Assembly (NCBI RefSeq): GCF_014171475.1
Contig: NZ_CP048817.1
Location: 2,790,001-2,854,000 of the forward strand
Reading direction: 5' to 3'
Origin: Sphingomonas sp. So64.6b
Lineage (GTDB): Bacteria > Pseudomonadota > Alphaproteobacteria > Sphingomonadales > Sphingomonadaceae
Length of the DNA: 64,000 nt
Part shown: one piece after another, positions 1 through 8,012 of the stretch
Layout of the letters: every line of letters starts with the position of its first letter
How positions within the stretch are numbered: position 1 is the first letter of the stretch
Made by a program: the position numbers and the translations under genes
The notes under the pieces: generated by a model
What the model was told of the DNA's origin: nothing
Database searches by the model: none
What the model saw: only the letters and a program-made list of their open reading frames with translations

Positions 1-28
1 CGCGAATGGATGCACGGGAGAACCGGCC

Positions 29-340
29 ATGCTGATCACTACGACACGGCTGCGCCTGGCACTCGCACTCGCGCTTATCGCGACGCTCACCGCCTGCGCA
101 CATCAAATCCCCGCCACGGTCGCGCCAACCGCGCCCGGCTTCCTGCTCGGCCTGTGGCACGGCTTTATCTTCCCGGTCGCGTGGGTCCTGTCGCTCTTCA
201 TGCCCGAGGTCGCGGTCTATGCCGTGCCCAATAATGGCGGCTGGTATGATTTCGGCTATTTCCTCGGCATCGTCGTGTTCGGCGTCGGCTCGCATCGCGG
301 CTCGCGGCGGATCTATGTCGATCGGCGCCGGTCGCGATGA
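29..340 (+). CDS. Small putative lipoprotein, hypothetical
   Basis: A 103-residue protein with a hydrophobic N-terminus that ends in a lipobox (LTAC, Cys23), so it is probably exported and lipid-anchored. A second hydrophobic stretch lies around residues 37-60, and the C-terminus is Arg-rich (GSRRIYVDRRRSR). A GGGAG purine run sits about 10 bases before the ATG. The stop overlaps the start of the next gene by four bases, so the two are probably co-translated. No family is recognised. The position directly before other small membrane proteins and nrdB suggests a shared transcript, but no link to ribonucleotide reduction can be claimed. Confidence 0.6.
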   Translation: MLITTTRLRLALALALIATLTACAHQIPATVAPTAPGFLLGLWHGFIFPVAWVLSLFMPEVAVYAVPNNGGWYDFGYFLGIVVFGVGSHRGSRRIYVDRRRSR

Positions 341-537
341 CGCTGCAGATCGCCATCATGTTCGCGGTCGCTCTGGTCTTCGCGCTGGTCGGAGCCGGTC
401 TGCTGCTCGCGCTCAGCCGTCCGGCGGGGCCAGCGAAAGTCTATGTCTTCCGCATGGTCGGGATCATGGCGGTGGCGCTGGGCGTGGTGCTGGCCATCTC
501 AGCGAGCGCGATGTGGCAATGGAGCACGGAATCGTGA
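337..537 (+). CDS. Small two-helix membrane protein, hypothetical
   Basis: A 66-residue protein with two predicted membrane helices (about residues 5-26 and 40-58) separated by a short basic loop. It ends in ISASAMWQWSTES. Its ATG overlaps the stop of the upstream lipoprotein gene (ATGA), and its own TGA overlaps a GTG start of the next gene (GTGA at 534-537), a coupled arrangement. The last 42 bases recur almost unchanged at 1145-1186, showing that part of this gene was duplicated. Function unknown. Confidence 0.55.
   Translation: MTLQIAIMFAVALVFALVGAGLLLALSRPAGPAKVYVFRMVGIMAVALGVVLAISASAMWQWSTES
496..537 (+). repeat. Direct repeat copy A (end of small membrane gene)
   Basis: This 42-base stretch matches 1145-1186 at 38 of 42 positions and is in the same reading frame relative to a stop codon followed by an overlapping GTG start. 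Two of the four differences are synonymous in that frame (TCA/TCG and CAA/CAG). Confidence 0.8.
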
Positions 538-1040
538 TCCAAGGCACGCCCGCCTTTCTCATTGCATCCCTTGCGAACGGGCTGGCGCTCGCCGCTTTGG
601 TCATGGCGATCGATCGGGTTATCGCGCCGAAAGTGAGCGCTCTGCGCCGCCGCTGGCTCGAACGCCGCCTGCGGCGTCGGCTCGCCCGTGGCGACGATCG
701 ATATTTTGAGGAGTTGCGCTCGATCGAGACAGCGCTTCAGGCGCACTCCGAAAAACCGCTGGCAAGCTCCAGGTTTGAGACAGTGGAAGCCCGCCTGGTA
801 CAGGCCATCAGCATACCGTTGTTCGGCGCGATCATACTCACCTGGTTACTACCGAAGGACGGCAGGCCCGCCTGGACCGAAGTCCTTCCTCAAACCATAT
901 TCATCCTGATTGGGTTGCAATTGCTCTCGGGCATATCCGGCTTTGGTGAACGTCCCACGATCGCCAGCCGACTTGCCGGATTGCTTGTGATCGCGACCTT
1001 TACCGGATTCCTTCTCAACGACATTTCCAAGCTGACATGA
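534..1040 (+). CDS. Hypothetical membrane protein with three or more helices
   Basis: The protein is about 168 residues from a GTG start that overlaps the upstream stop (GTGA); a GGAG motif lies 10 bases ahead, which supports this start. An alternative ATG at 519 would add five residues. An N-terminal helix is followed by a strongly basic segment (RRRWLERRLRRRLARG), an amphipathic middle (FEELRSIETALQAHSE) and two or three C-terminal membrane helices. It lies in the coupled run of small genes that leads to nrdB. No family recognised. Confidence 0.6.
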   Translation: MIQGTPAFLIASLANGLALAALVMAIDRVIAPKVSALRRRWLERRLRRRLARGDDRYFEELRSIETALQAHSEKPLASSRFETVEARLVQAISIPLFGAIILTWLLPKDGRPAWTEVLPQTIFILIGLQLLSGISGFGERPTIASRLAGLLVIATFTGFLLNDISKLT

Positions 1041-1186
1041 TGCCCGACCGCCCATCTCTTCTCGTGCCCCGCATCGCGGCATGCGCGCAGTCCAGATCGC
1101 TCGAGCGCTCCCCGGCAGCAGTCTGCTGTGCTATGGTGACCGAAATCTCGGCGAGCGCGACGCGGCAGTGGAGCACGGAATCGTGA
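1037..1186 (+). CDS. Short 49-residue ORF, probably a decayed duplicate
   Basis: This frame begins with ATG ATG overlapping the previous stop (ATGA at 1037-1040) and ends with TGA overlapping the GTG of the next gene (GTGA at 1183-1186). Its last 13 residues, ISASATRQWSTES, match the end of the 337-537 protein (ISASAMWQWSTES). The rest (MMPDRPSLLVPRIAAC...) has lost the membrane helices seen in the first copy. It may act only to keep translation coupled, or be a pseudogene remnant of a tandem duplication. Confidence 0.35.
   Translation: MMPDRPSLLVPRIAACAQSRSLERSPAAVCCAMVTEISASATRQWSTES
1145..1186 (+). repeat. Direct repeat copy B (end of 49-residue ORF)
   Basis: Second copy of the 42-base repeat at 496-537, with four substitutions. 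It is placed identically just before a GTG-started membrane gene and preserves the GGAG motif and the GTGA overlap. Confidence 0.8.
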
Positions 1187-1371
1187 CGCCACTCTGGTTC
1201 ATTGCCGCCGTGTGCGTCGTTGTGGCTTTGGTGCCCCAATTACTGACTCGCAGCGCGGGCGGAGATCGCATGTTTGGCGACGCTCCGTGGATCGACCGCG
1301 CGGTGCGCGTCGGCGCGATCGGCACATTTGGTATTTTCGTTTCCATCTATCTCATACACTCAAAAGCGTAA
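1183..1371 (+). CDS. Small membrane protein upstream of nrdB, hypothetical
   Basis: A 62-residue protein from a GTG start (VTPLWFIAAVCVVVALVPQL) that mirrors the GTG start of the gene at 534 and uses the same duplicated GGAG motif. It has two predicted helices, about residues 4-20 and 43-57. A longer ATG start at 1081 is possible, but that N-terminus (RAVQIARALPGSS) reads across the decayed repeat and is unlikely to be protein. nrdB begins 11 bases later, so the gene probably shares the nrdB transcript. Confidence 0.5.
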   Translation: MTPLWFIAAVCVVVALVPQLLTRSAGGDRMFGDAPWIDRAVRVGAIGTFGIFVSIYLIHSKA

Positions 1372-1382
1372 GGACCGGCCCC

Positions 1383-2447
1383 ATGTCCCTCACCGAAGCC
1401 CGCAAGCAGTACAAGCCCTTCGAATACCCCTGGGCGTTCGATTTCTGGAAGCGCCAGCAGCAGATCCACTGGATGCCGGAGGAAGTGCCGCTCGGTGAGG
1501 ATTGCCGCGATTGGGCACAGAAGCTCAGCGATCACGAGCGCAATCTGCTGACGCAGATTTTCCGCTTCTTCACTCAGGCCGATGTCGAGGTGCAGGATTG
1601 CTACCACGAGAAATACGGCCGCATCTTCAAGCCGACCGAGATCAAGATGATGCTCGCCGCCTTCTCCAACATGGAGACGGTGCACATCGCCGCGTACAGC
1701 CATTTGCTCGACACGATCGGCATGCCCGAAAGCGAATATGGCGCCTTCCTCGAATATTCCGAGATGAAGGACAAGCACGACTATCTGCAGGGCTTCGGCG
1801 TCGATACCGATGAGGATATCGCCAAGACGCTCGCCATGTTCGGCGGCTTCACCGAGGGGCTTCAGCTCTTCGCCAGCTTCGCCATGCTGATGAACTTCCC
1901 GCGCTTCAACAAGATGAAGGGCATGGGCCAGATCGTCACCTGGTCGATCCGCGACGAAAGCCTGCACTGCGAAGGCATCATCAAGCTGTTCCACACCTTC
2001 GTGAAGGAACGCGATTGCTACACCAAGGCGGTGAAGCAGGACATTCGCGACATGTGCCAGACCACGGTGCACCTGGAGGACAATTTCATCGATCTCGCCT
2101 TCGAAATGGGCCCGGTCAACGGCATGACCCCGAAGGAAATCAAGAAGTATATCCGCTACATCGCCGACTGGCGGCTGGGGCAGCTCGGCCTCAAGCCGAT
2201 CTACATGGTCGACGAACATCCCCTGCCCTGGCTCGCCCCGATGCTGAATGGTGTCGAGCACGCCAATTTCTTCGAACAGCGCGCCACCGAATATTCCAAG
2301 GCCGCGACGCGCGGCAACTGGAACGAAGTGTGGGACGGCTTCGACAAGCGCCAAAAGGCGAAGGCCGGGCCGGCGGCGAACGAGGATGCTAGCGGTGGTG
2401 ATGCCGGCGGGGATATGTTCTCGCAGGCTGGCGTGGCGGCGGAATAA
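1383..2447 (+). CDS. nrdB: Ribonucleoside-diphosphate reductase beta subunit (class I)
   Basis: This subunit carries the di-iron centre and tyrosyl radical that let the large NrdA subunit reduce ribonucleoside diphosphates to deoxyribonucleotides in the cytoplasm. The 354-residue length is normal. Metal ligands and radical site are visible: Asp67, Glu98 and His101 in ETVHIAAY, the radical Tyr105 four residues after His101, and the later Glu/His pair in RDESLHCE. The ATG at 1383 is chosen because MSLTEARKQYKPFEYP matches the usual family start and AAGGA precedes it; the open frame extends upstream to 1212 without support. nrdA is not in the window and may lie upstream of base 1. A hairpin follows the stop. 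Confidence 0.97.
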   Translation: MSLTEARKQYKPFEYPWAFDFWKRQQQIHWMPEEVPLGEDCRDWAQKLSDHERNLLTQIFRFFTQADVEVQDCYHEKYGRIFKPTEIKMMLAAFSNMETVHIAAYSHLLDTIGMPESEYGAFLEYSEMKDKHDYLQGFGVDTDEDIAKTLAMFGGFTEGLQLFASFAMLMNFPRFNKMKGMGQIVTWSIRDESLHCEGIIKLFHTFVKERDCYTKAVKQDIRDMCQTTVHLEDNFIDLAFEMGPVNGMTPKEIKKYIRYIADWRLGQLGLKPIYMVDEHPLPWLAPMLNGVEHANFFEQRATEYSKAATRGNWNEVWDGFDKRQKAKAGPAANEDASGGDAGGDMFSQAGVAAE

Positions 2448-2454
2448 CAGGACA

Positions 2455-2480
2455 AGAGGCCCCTCTCATGAGGGGCCTCT
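2455..2480 (+). terminator. Hairpin terminator after nrdB
   Basis: Arms at 2455-2465 and 2470-2480 form an 11-bp perfect stem around a TCAT loop, seven bases after the nrdB stop. There is no T-tract, so termination is inferred from position and stem strength. Confidence 0.65.
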
Positions 2481-2811
2481 AGTGTGTGACCCAATCAATC
2501 GACAATCTCGTATGGCCAACTAGGTCCAAGTGTATAGGAATGGCGAGCTTCCCTGCCTGCTCATCTCTCTGGCATAAATGCGAAATTTCGTACCTACTGG
2601 ATACTGGCTCCGCAGGCCACGTCCATCGTGACTGCATAACGGTGACACTGCACTAATTAGAGCAGGTGCCGCCCCACCCGGCGCGCGATGCCGGATACGC
2701 ATCATCACTCGTCAAAAGCCCAACGCGGAACGCTGGACGCAAAGCCATGACCCCGTTATGTTCCGCCTGCAGGGCACCAGAACGGGGCGGCGACAATACG
2801 GGGGTGGCGTC
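2481..2811. other. Intergenic stretch without a convincing gene
   Basis: About 330 bases between the nrdB hairpin and the next start. A 62-residue minus-strand frame (2520-2708) has no ribosome binding site or recognisable feature and is not called. No tRNA fold or clear repeat was seen. Base composition is a little lower in GC than the flanking genes. The right half presumably holds the promoter of the gene at 2812. Confidence 0.5.
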
Positions 2812-4323
2812 ATGAACAACGGTCGATCATCGGCAACACGCGCCAGGCGAATCCTCGGACGCATCGCCCTGATCGTCTTCGCGTCTCTCTCACTCACCCC
2901 AGCCATCGCATCGCCCGCGCACGATGACGCGATGACCTTCAGCATCATCACCGATCCCTATTTCCGCCGCGCCGAAGCCGACACGCTTGGCGATACCGTG
3001 CCGGTCCTTGCCGCTGGTGATATCGACGCGAAAAGCGTGACTCGCCTGCGGGCATTCGTCGCCAGGGAGAAGCTCAAATCCGCGACGATCTATTTCGACT
3101 CCCCCGGCGGGTTGCTGACTGAGGGCATGGAACTTGGTCGCGCCATCCGTGAGCTCGGCTTCAACACCAATGTCGGCCGGCCGGGCGGCGAGGCGATCTG
3201 CGCCAGCGCCTGTACCGACGCCTATGCCGGCGGCGTTGCGCGCTTCCTCAATGACCGCAGCGGTCGGCTGGGCATCCATCAGTTCCACAGCGGCGTCAGG
3301 CCGACCCGCGACACCGAAGCGGCGGTGCAGATGATCAGTGCGGTCAATATCGACTATCTCGCCGAAATGGGCGTCGATCCGCAGCTCTTCTCGCTCGCCA
3401 GCGCGATCGACGCCGAAGACATTGGCTGGCTTCAGCCCGAAATCGCACTTCAACTCGGTCTCGCCAATAATGGCGCCAGGCCCGCTATCGCCGAAATCCA
3501 CACCTCTAAAATGCGCCCCTATCTCCTGCTTCAGCAGGAACATCACGACATGATCGGTCGCGCGATCTTCTTTTGTCTCGGCGGCAAGCTGAGTATCGGC
3601 CTGAGCCTGATCACCACGCCGGAGACCGCGCGTGCCTGGACTGCTGGCACGACATTGTCCTATGTCGAACTCGACGGCAAACTGGCCTTGCCCGGGGCGG
3701 ACGCCGAGGCAAGCAGCGATCTGGTGAGCTTTAGCCGCGCGCTGACACCGGACATGGCGAACCAGCTGCTCACAACCGAAACCCTGGCGATCCGGGTGCA
3801 GGACAGGGCCTCGTCGCCGCATGGGCAGACGATCGACCTGCGCTCCGGCCATGAGACGATGCGCGACTTTTTCGGCCAATGCCTGCCCGGCGGGTTGCCC
3901 GCGTCGTCGGTCCGCACGCGCGATCTGGTCATCGCCAGCCTGTCGAACCAGGACGGGCGTCGCTCGGCGACGATCATCGACCGCGCATCCTTGAAAAAAG
4001 TCGACGGTCGGCTCGTTCGGGGGACGGCCTATCTCGTCACGACTGAGGGCAAAGAGACCGTCATATTCATGTCGCACATGGAATTCGATTGTAACGCGCA
4101 CCGGTCACGGAATCTTTTCATGATGTTCTACGACAAGACCGGCAAAGCGACGGACACATCAACGACCGATTGGGCCAGTGTACCCCCAAAGAGCAATGCT
4201 GAAGCCCTGCTGTTGACCGCCTGTGGCAAAACGCGCCCCGCGGACAAACATGTCTTTGGCAACATGAAGCCGTTCGATTTGATCCAACTCATCATCGGCG
4301 CGTCCAATGCCGATGCGCATTGA
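2812..4323 (+). CDS. Secreted ClpP/crotonase-like protein (COG3904 type)
   Basis: A 503-residue protein. The start at 2812 gives a good signal peptide (basic RARR, hydrophobic core to about residue 30, AIAS cleavage region), so it acts outside the cytoplasm. Residues 60-230 resemble the COG3904 periplasmic ClpP-like domain: DSPGG at 96-100 and CASACTDAYAGG at 130-141, where Ser132 sits where the family has its nucleophile, followed by GIHQFH with His156 and His159. The C-terminal 250 residues are not recognised. The family is assigned with fair confidence; peptidase activity is not demonstrated. Next comes another secreted protein on the same strand, 111 bases away. Confidence 0.7.
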   Translation: MNNGRSSATRARRILGRIALIVFASLSLTPAIASPAHDDAMTFSIITDPYFRRAEADTLGDTVPVLAAGDIDAKSVTRLRAFVAREKLKSATIYFDSPGGLLTEGMELGRAIRELGFNTNVGRPGGEAICASACTDAYAGGVARFLNDRSGRLGIHQFHSGVRPTRDTEAAVQMISAVNIDYLAEMGVDPQLFSLASAIDAEDIGWLQPEIALQLGLANNGARPAIAEIHTSKMRPYLLLQQEHHDMIGRAIFFCLGGKLSIGLSLITTPETARAWTAGTTLSYVELDGKLALPGADAEASSDLVSFSRALTPDMANQLLTTETLAIRVQDRASSPHGQTIDLRSGHETMRDFFGQCLPGGLPASSVRTRDLVIASLSNQDGRRSATIIDRASLKKVDGRLVRGTAYLVTTEGKETVIFMSHMEFDCNAHRSRNLFMMFYDKTGKATDTSTTDWASVPPKSNAEALLLTACGKTRPADKHVFGNMKPFDLIQLIIGASNADAH

Positions 4324-4434
4324 TCTTGCTTCATTCCTGCCGCGCCCCTGCGCGGTCGGAGGGGTCAAGCTAAACAGGGACGGGGCAGTTTCCCGCTGTC
4401 TCACGCCTCGGCCACACGACAACCATCCGCATCC

Positions 4435-5832
4435 ATGAGGGTATGGCTGAATTCTATACTGGGTGCAGCGCTATTTCTCTCGCCCGTCGCGGCGAGTGCG
4501 CAGGATGATCTGTGGTTTCGCATCGTCGATCAGCGCGGTCAGTTGATCGGCTGGCAGCATGAGACACGGGAGAGCGATGCAAAAACCACTCGGATCACCC
4601 GGGAAAGGGAAATGGCCTTTCGCGTCGAAGGGCATAACCAGTCGCGTTCGCATATACGGAGCGTGCGTGAGCTTGATGCCCAGGGCAGGACGATCCGGGT
4701 TTCGATCGAGACATCGGACGGCAGGAAGCGACGCCTCCATCTGGTCACGGTCCGGAATGACGCTGCCGCCGTCGGCAATGGCGCGCCCGATCCCGAAAAC
4801 GCCGCCGAGGCCGCGGACGAAGACGGCCAGTCCATCCTGTATCTGCAGGAGCTGCTGGCGGCGGGCGATCCGGCACGCCCGGCCTCCGGCATAAGATGGC
4901 AACGCACCGATGGGGCGGGCACGGGCGACCTGATCCTGTCGGCCTGGCAAAATGGGCTACCCGGCCTGGTCTGGTCGATCCGGCTCGATGACAGGGGCCG
5001 CATCCTCCGCGCCGAACAGCCGCTTCCCGGCAACAGCGTGATCCTGCAACGGTCCGATCGACCGATATCTCCACAGGAATTGCAGGCGCCGACCACGCGC
5101 CATCAGATGATCGCATCGCCTTACGCGATCTCGTCTGCCGCACTGGCGGGCCATATCCGCTACCGGTTCGCCTTGCCCGCCATGTTCCGCCCGGTCTTGC
5201 CCGCGACCGGCGAACAGCGGACGACGATCGAAGGTACCGCGCTGCTGCTCGATATCTGCGCGTCCTGTGGCCCGGGCCTGTCGACCGATCCATCCGACCT
5301 GGCGCGCTGGCGGGCGGCATCGGCGTGGATCGAGAGCGATGCGCCTGAACTCCGCAGCGCCGTTCGCGGCATCGCCGCCGCCGCACAGGACGATGTCGGC
5401 AAGATGAAGAGGCTTGAGCGCCTCGCGCGCCGCCGACTCAAGGATGTGGATTTCGACGGCCATTATTCGGCGCTGCAATCATGGCGCCGCCGCGCGGGCG
5501 ACTGCACTGAGGACGCGACCCTGCTCGCTGGTCTCGCCCGCGCCGCAGGCATCCCGGCGCGCGTCGCCAGCGGCCTGATCTATTCGCGCGAACGCTATCA
5601 TGGCGCACGGAACGCGTTCATGCCGCACAGCTGGGTGGTCGCTTATGTCGATGGGTCGTGGAAAAGCTTCGACATCTCGTTCGGGTCCTTCGACGCGTCG
5701 CATATCGCGCTCGCGATCGGCGATGGCGAACCCTGGGCGATCGGTGCAGCGACGCAGGTCGCCGGCCTGCTGGACTGGCAGGGAATGACCGAAGTCAGGA
5801 AGCGGCCGGCGTCACCGGTGCCGGCGTCGTGA
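4435..5832 (+). CDS. Secreted transglutaminase-like (COG1305) protein
   Basis: A 465-residue protein with a signal peptide (MRVWLNSILGAALFLSPVAASAQ). The C-terminal third is a transglutaminase-like, papain-fold domain with a complete triad: Cys357 in RAGDCTEDA, His398 in MPHSWVV and Asp413 in SFDISFG. In bacteria such domains usually act as proteases or amidases rather than true transglutaminases. The long N-terminal part is beta-rich and unassigned (FRIVDQRGQLIGWQ). The gene ends 38 bases inside the convergent gene at 5795, so the 3' ends overlap. The substrate is unknown. Confidence 0.8.
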   Translation: MRVWLNSILGAALFLSPVAASAQDDLWFRIVDQRGQLIGWQHETRESDAKTTRITREREMAFRVEGHNQSRSHIRSVRELDAQGRTIRVSIETSDGRKRRLHLVTVRNDAAAVGNGAPDPENAAEAADEDGQSILYLQELLAAGDPARPASGIRWQRTDGAGTGDLILSAWQNGLPGLVWSIRLDDRGRILRAEQPLPGNSVILQRSDRPISPQELQAPTTRHQMIASPYAISSAALAGHIRYRFALPAMFRPVLPATGEQRTTIEGTALLLDICASCGPGLSTDPSDLARWRAASAWIESDAPELRSAVRGIAAAAQDDVGKMKRLERLARRRLKDVDFDGHYSALQSWRRRAGDCTEDATLLAGLARAAGIPARVASGLIYSRERYHGARNAFMPHSWVVAYVDGSWKSFDISFGSFDASHIALAIGDGEPWAIGAATQVAGLLDWQGMTEVRKRPASPVPAS

Positions 5833-6253
5833 CCGCTTGCCCCGCCGCCTGAGCAGGTGCCGGGTCGTCATAAATGACCGGAAGAGCCGGCGCGTCACTC
5901 ACAGGCTCGTCCTTCACCCATTGCGCATGTTTCGGCGCACGCAGGCCTCCGACAATGATATAGTCCACCTCTTCGTCGACTGAAGCGGCCGGCTCCGCCT
6001 GTTGCGCATGGGCAGGGGTGGCGATAGCCGCGGCCGCCAGCGCAGCCGCGGCGAAAACCGAACGCGCGCTCACCGCATAGCTGACGCAGATTTCCGTCTC
6101 GCAGCCGTTCAGCAGCGCCTGCCGCTCGCCGACGCTCAGCGCGGTCAGGTCATGGACCTCGCGCTTGCACAGCCGGCACTGGCTGCCGTCCATGATGTCG
6201 GACAGGTTGCCCTTGTAAGGGCAAGGGCTCTGAATGCGTGGAAACAGGCTCAT
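5795..6253 (-). CDS. Cys-rich N-terminal, single-pass membrane protein
   Basis: A 152-residue protein. The start at 6253 is preferred over an upstream ATG because GGGAGG lies just ahead of it. Residues 8-60 carry a conserved-looking Cys set (Cys11, CRLC at 26-29, Cys51, Cys56) in a region that also contains HDLTALSVGERQALL, which suggests a cytoplasmic zinc-binding segment. A hydrophobic Ala-rich helix follows (about 65-83, ending THAHAQ-like with a potential cleavage site), then an acidic and Pro/Ala-rich tail that contains VDYIIVGGLRAP. Function unknown; a sensor or carrier role for the Cys cluster would be a guess. Confidence 0.7.
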   Translation of the reverse strand: MSLFPRIQSPCPYKGNLSDIMDGSQCRLCKREVHDLTALSVGERQALLNGCETEICVSYAVSARSVFAAAALAAAAIATPAHAQQAEPAASVDEEVDYIIVGGLRAPKHAQWVKDEPVSDAPALPVIYDDPAPAQAAGQAVTTPAPVTPAAS

Positions 6254-6340
6254 GGTCGACCTCCCGATGCGAGCATATCGTATCATGACCTCATTGCAAT
6301 TGGGAGGTGCGCCTCTGAGGCTTCGGGCACATCGCGAACG

Positions 6341-6733
6341 CTACTCCTCAAACCGCCCAGTGCCCTCCCGATCGCGCTCATATCCTCGCGCAAGTGGAAA
6401 AGGCGGCAGCCAGGATTCGCGACGGACGGTCCAGCATTCATAGGTCGGCACCAACTGGTCCGGCGCGTCCAGCGACCCCAGATACACTTCGATCTCATCG
6501 CCACTGCGCGCGAAAACGGACGAGCCGCAGCGGGGGCAGAAAAACCGCGTGCCGTAATTGCTGGTTTCGCCCTCGATCGTCACCGCATCCTCAGGAAAGA
6601 TCGCGGCGGCGTAAAATAGCGCGCCATGATGCTTGCGGCAGTCGAGACAGTGACACAGGCCAACCCGATATGGCGGCCGCGACGCCACAAACCGGACATC
6701 GCCGCACAGGCAGCCACCAGTGAATTGGTCCAT
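6341..6733 (-). CDS. GFA family (glutathione-dependent formaldehyde-activating-like) zinc protein
   Basis: A 130-residue cytoplasmic protein with the zinc-binding Cys pattern of the GFA (Mss4-like) fold: CLC at 8-10, CHCLDC at 27-32 and CPRC at 66-69. The family is named after an enzyme that speeds conjugation of formaldehyde with glutathione, but most members have no tested role, so the substrate is open. The gene stands alone between two minus-strand genes for exported proteins; spacing of about 55-85 bases on each side does not require an operon. Confidence 0.85.
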   Translation of the reverse strand: MDQFTGGCLCGDVRFVASRPPYRVGLCHCLDCRKHHGALFYAAAIFPEDAVTIEGETSNYGTRFFCPRCGSSVFARSGDEIEVYLGSLDAPDQLVPTYECWTVRRESWLPPFPLARGYERDREGTGRFEE

Positions 6734-6788
6734 GTTACGTCTCCAGTAAATCAGTCGGCTGAATGGATTAAAGGGAACGGCCGGCCCG

Positions 6789-7274
6789 TTACAGTGGATA
6801 TATTGGCAGAGAAACCGGTGCGCCTCGGTTTGGATCGACCGGTATCTCCGCCCACTCGAACCTGCACATCGGCCGCGAACAATCCAAGGCCTTATCCGTA
6901 TCGGCGATTACGATCCGCAGCGCAGCACAGTTTGCGCGACGATCCGCCTGCACGATCGTCATCGGCTGCGGTGCAACCATTCTCGACCTATCCAGAAACT
7001 GTAGCGAGCCCAGCCGGTCCACCGGCGCCTTGTTCCAGTAGAGATTGTTCCCGGCATCCAGCCTGATCCGGTTTGTCTCGCGCGCTCTCTCCCCGACCTT
7101 TGCCGGCACCACGACGACGTCCGTCGGCGCAATCGCCCACGACACGAGCAACCGGCATCTCCGGTCGGAAGCGCTGAATGCGGTATCGGGCGAAGATGGC
7201 GGCGGCGACGACTCGCTATTACACGACGATGCCATAGCCATCATGCCCAGCAATATTGTTGCCCGAGAGATCAT
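6789..7274 (-). CDS. Putative lipoprotein with ExbD/TolR-like periplasmic fold
   Basis: A 161-residue protein. The start at 7274 gives MISRATILLGMMAMASSC, a lipoprotein signal with Cys18. The body resembles the periplasmic domain of ExbD/TolR (RIRLDAGNNLYWNKAPVDRL, then PMTIVQADRRANCAALRIVIADTD), where ExbD has a beta strand, a WNG-like turn, a helix and a QIRADR-like strand. There is no ExbD membrane helix with its Asp; the anchor would be lipid instead. This is a similarity judged by eye, so moderate certainty only. An in-frame ATG further upstream at 7352 looks unlikely. Confidence 0.6.
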   Translation of the reverse strand: MISRATILLGMMAMASSCNSESSPPPSSPDTAFSASDRRCRLLVSWAIAPTDVVVVPAKVGERARETNRIRLDAGNNLYWNKAPVDRLGSLQFLDRSRMVAPQPMTIVQADRRANCAALRIVIADTDKALDCSRPMCRFEWAEIPVDPNRGAPVSLPIYPL

Positions 7275-8012
7275 ATCCGAACGATCGCACCTCAGAGGCC
7301 AGGTAGCAATCACGCGGCCCGCCCCATGCCAGCTTTTACCCGGGCGGCACAAATTATAGGGACATGATATTTATCTCACCATCAAGGTTTGGGCAACACG
7401 CAAAAAGACCTAATCTATTGATAATAGGACAATTATCTGAAGACCTGCTCATGAAAACCCATCGCTCCATGGCTGACAACATCATCAGAATGCGGCGCTC
7501 ATCTGGCACCAGAGATACTGTACATGGGGTGCAGCATATCTCTCCAAGGCCCCGCCGCGCGGCCCGATACAAACGTCGATCAATTCGCGCTATCGCAGCA
7601 AGCATGGAAGCTCGGCGACCAGATTTGAAACCCGTTCAGGTTGCGATGATGCCCCACGTCATGCTCGCCGCAACACCGCCGAAATTCCCGTGCGGTCACG
7701 CCGGTTTTCCCGTAGTTTTTCCCGTAGTTTCCCGTGGAATCGCCAAAAAAGCATTTGCCGAAAAACTTCCCGTAGCTGCGGGAAATTCAGTCGATCCCGG
7801 CAGGCCGATATTTCCGTGACGATGCCGCCGGACATGCCCGGCATCGACCAGCGCCACTCACGCGATTCAACCGCGCCGCGATCGCGCTTATTGCCCGTTC
7901 GACCGGCAGCTCACCGATCGCCGACCCGCTCTTTCACATGACGAGAACCAACATCTCCCTCGCCCTGGCGATACCGGGAGACGCGCACCGCGCGACGGGA
8001 TAGCCGGGCAGG
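7275..8012. other. Gene-poor region with lower GC
   Basis: About 740 bases without a convincing gene. Roughly 7350-7480 is clearly AT-richer than the flanks. Overlapping frames of 60-151 residues on both strands (for example 7364-7819 plus, 7354-7605 minus) have no recognisable domain or good ribosome binding site. The region holds the TTCCCGT repeat cluster annotated separately. It may be a remnant of a mobile element, but no element genes remain. Confidence 0.5.
7685..7784. repeat. Cluster of TTCCCGT repeats with an inverted copy
   Basis: Five copies of TTCCCGT lie within 100 bases. Two are in the longer form TTTTCCCGTAG at 7705-7715 and 7717-7727 (12-base spacing), followed by TTTCCCGTGG at 7728-7737. 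The last, at 7767-7784, is an inverted repeat TTCCCG-TAGCTG-CGGGAA. The layout resembles protein-binding iterons or recombinase arm sites; no such protein is encoded nearby. Confidence 0.6.

Noticed and set aside
1347..2354. 335-residue open frame antisense to nrdB
   Set aside because: It is the opposite strand of a certain gene, has no ribosome binding site or domain, and arises from the high-GC codon bias.
2520..2708. 62-residue minus-strand frame after nrdB
   Set aside because: No start signal, no recognisable sequence, and composition like non-coding DNA.
2481..2760. tRNA or small RNA gene in the gap after nrdB
   Set aside because: No cloverleaf with a GGTTCRA T-arm could be traced on either strand.
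2890..4101. 403-residue frame antisense to the COG3904 gene
   Set aside because: Mirror of a well-supported gene; no domain features.
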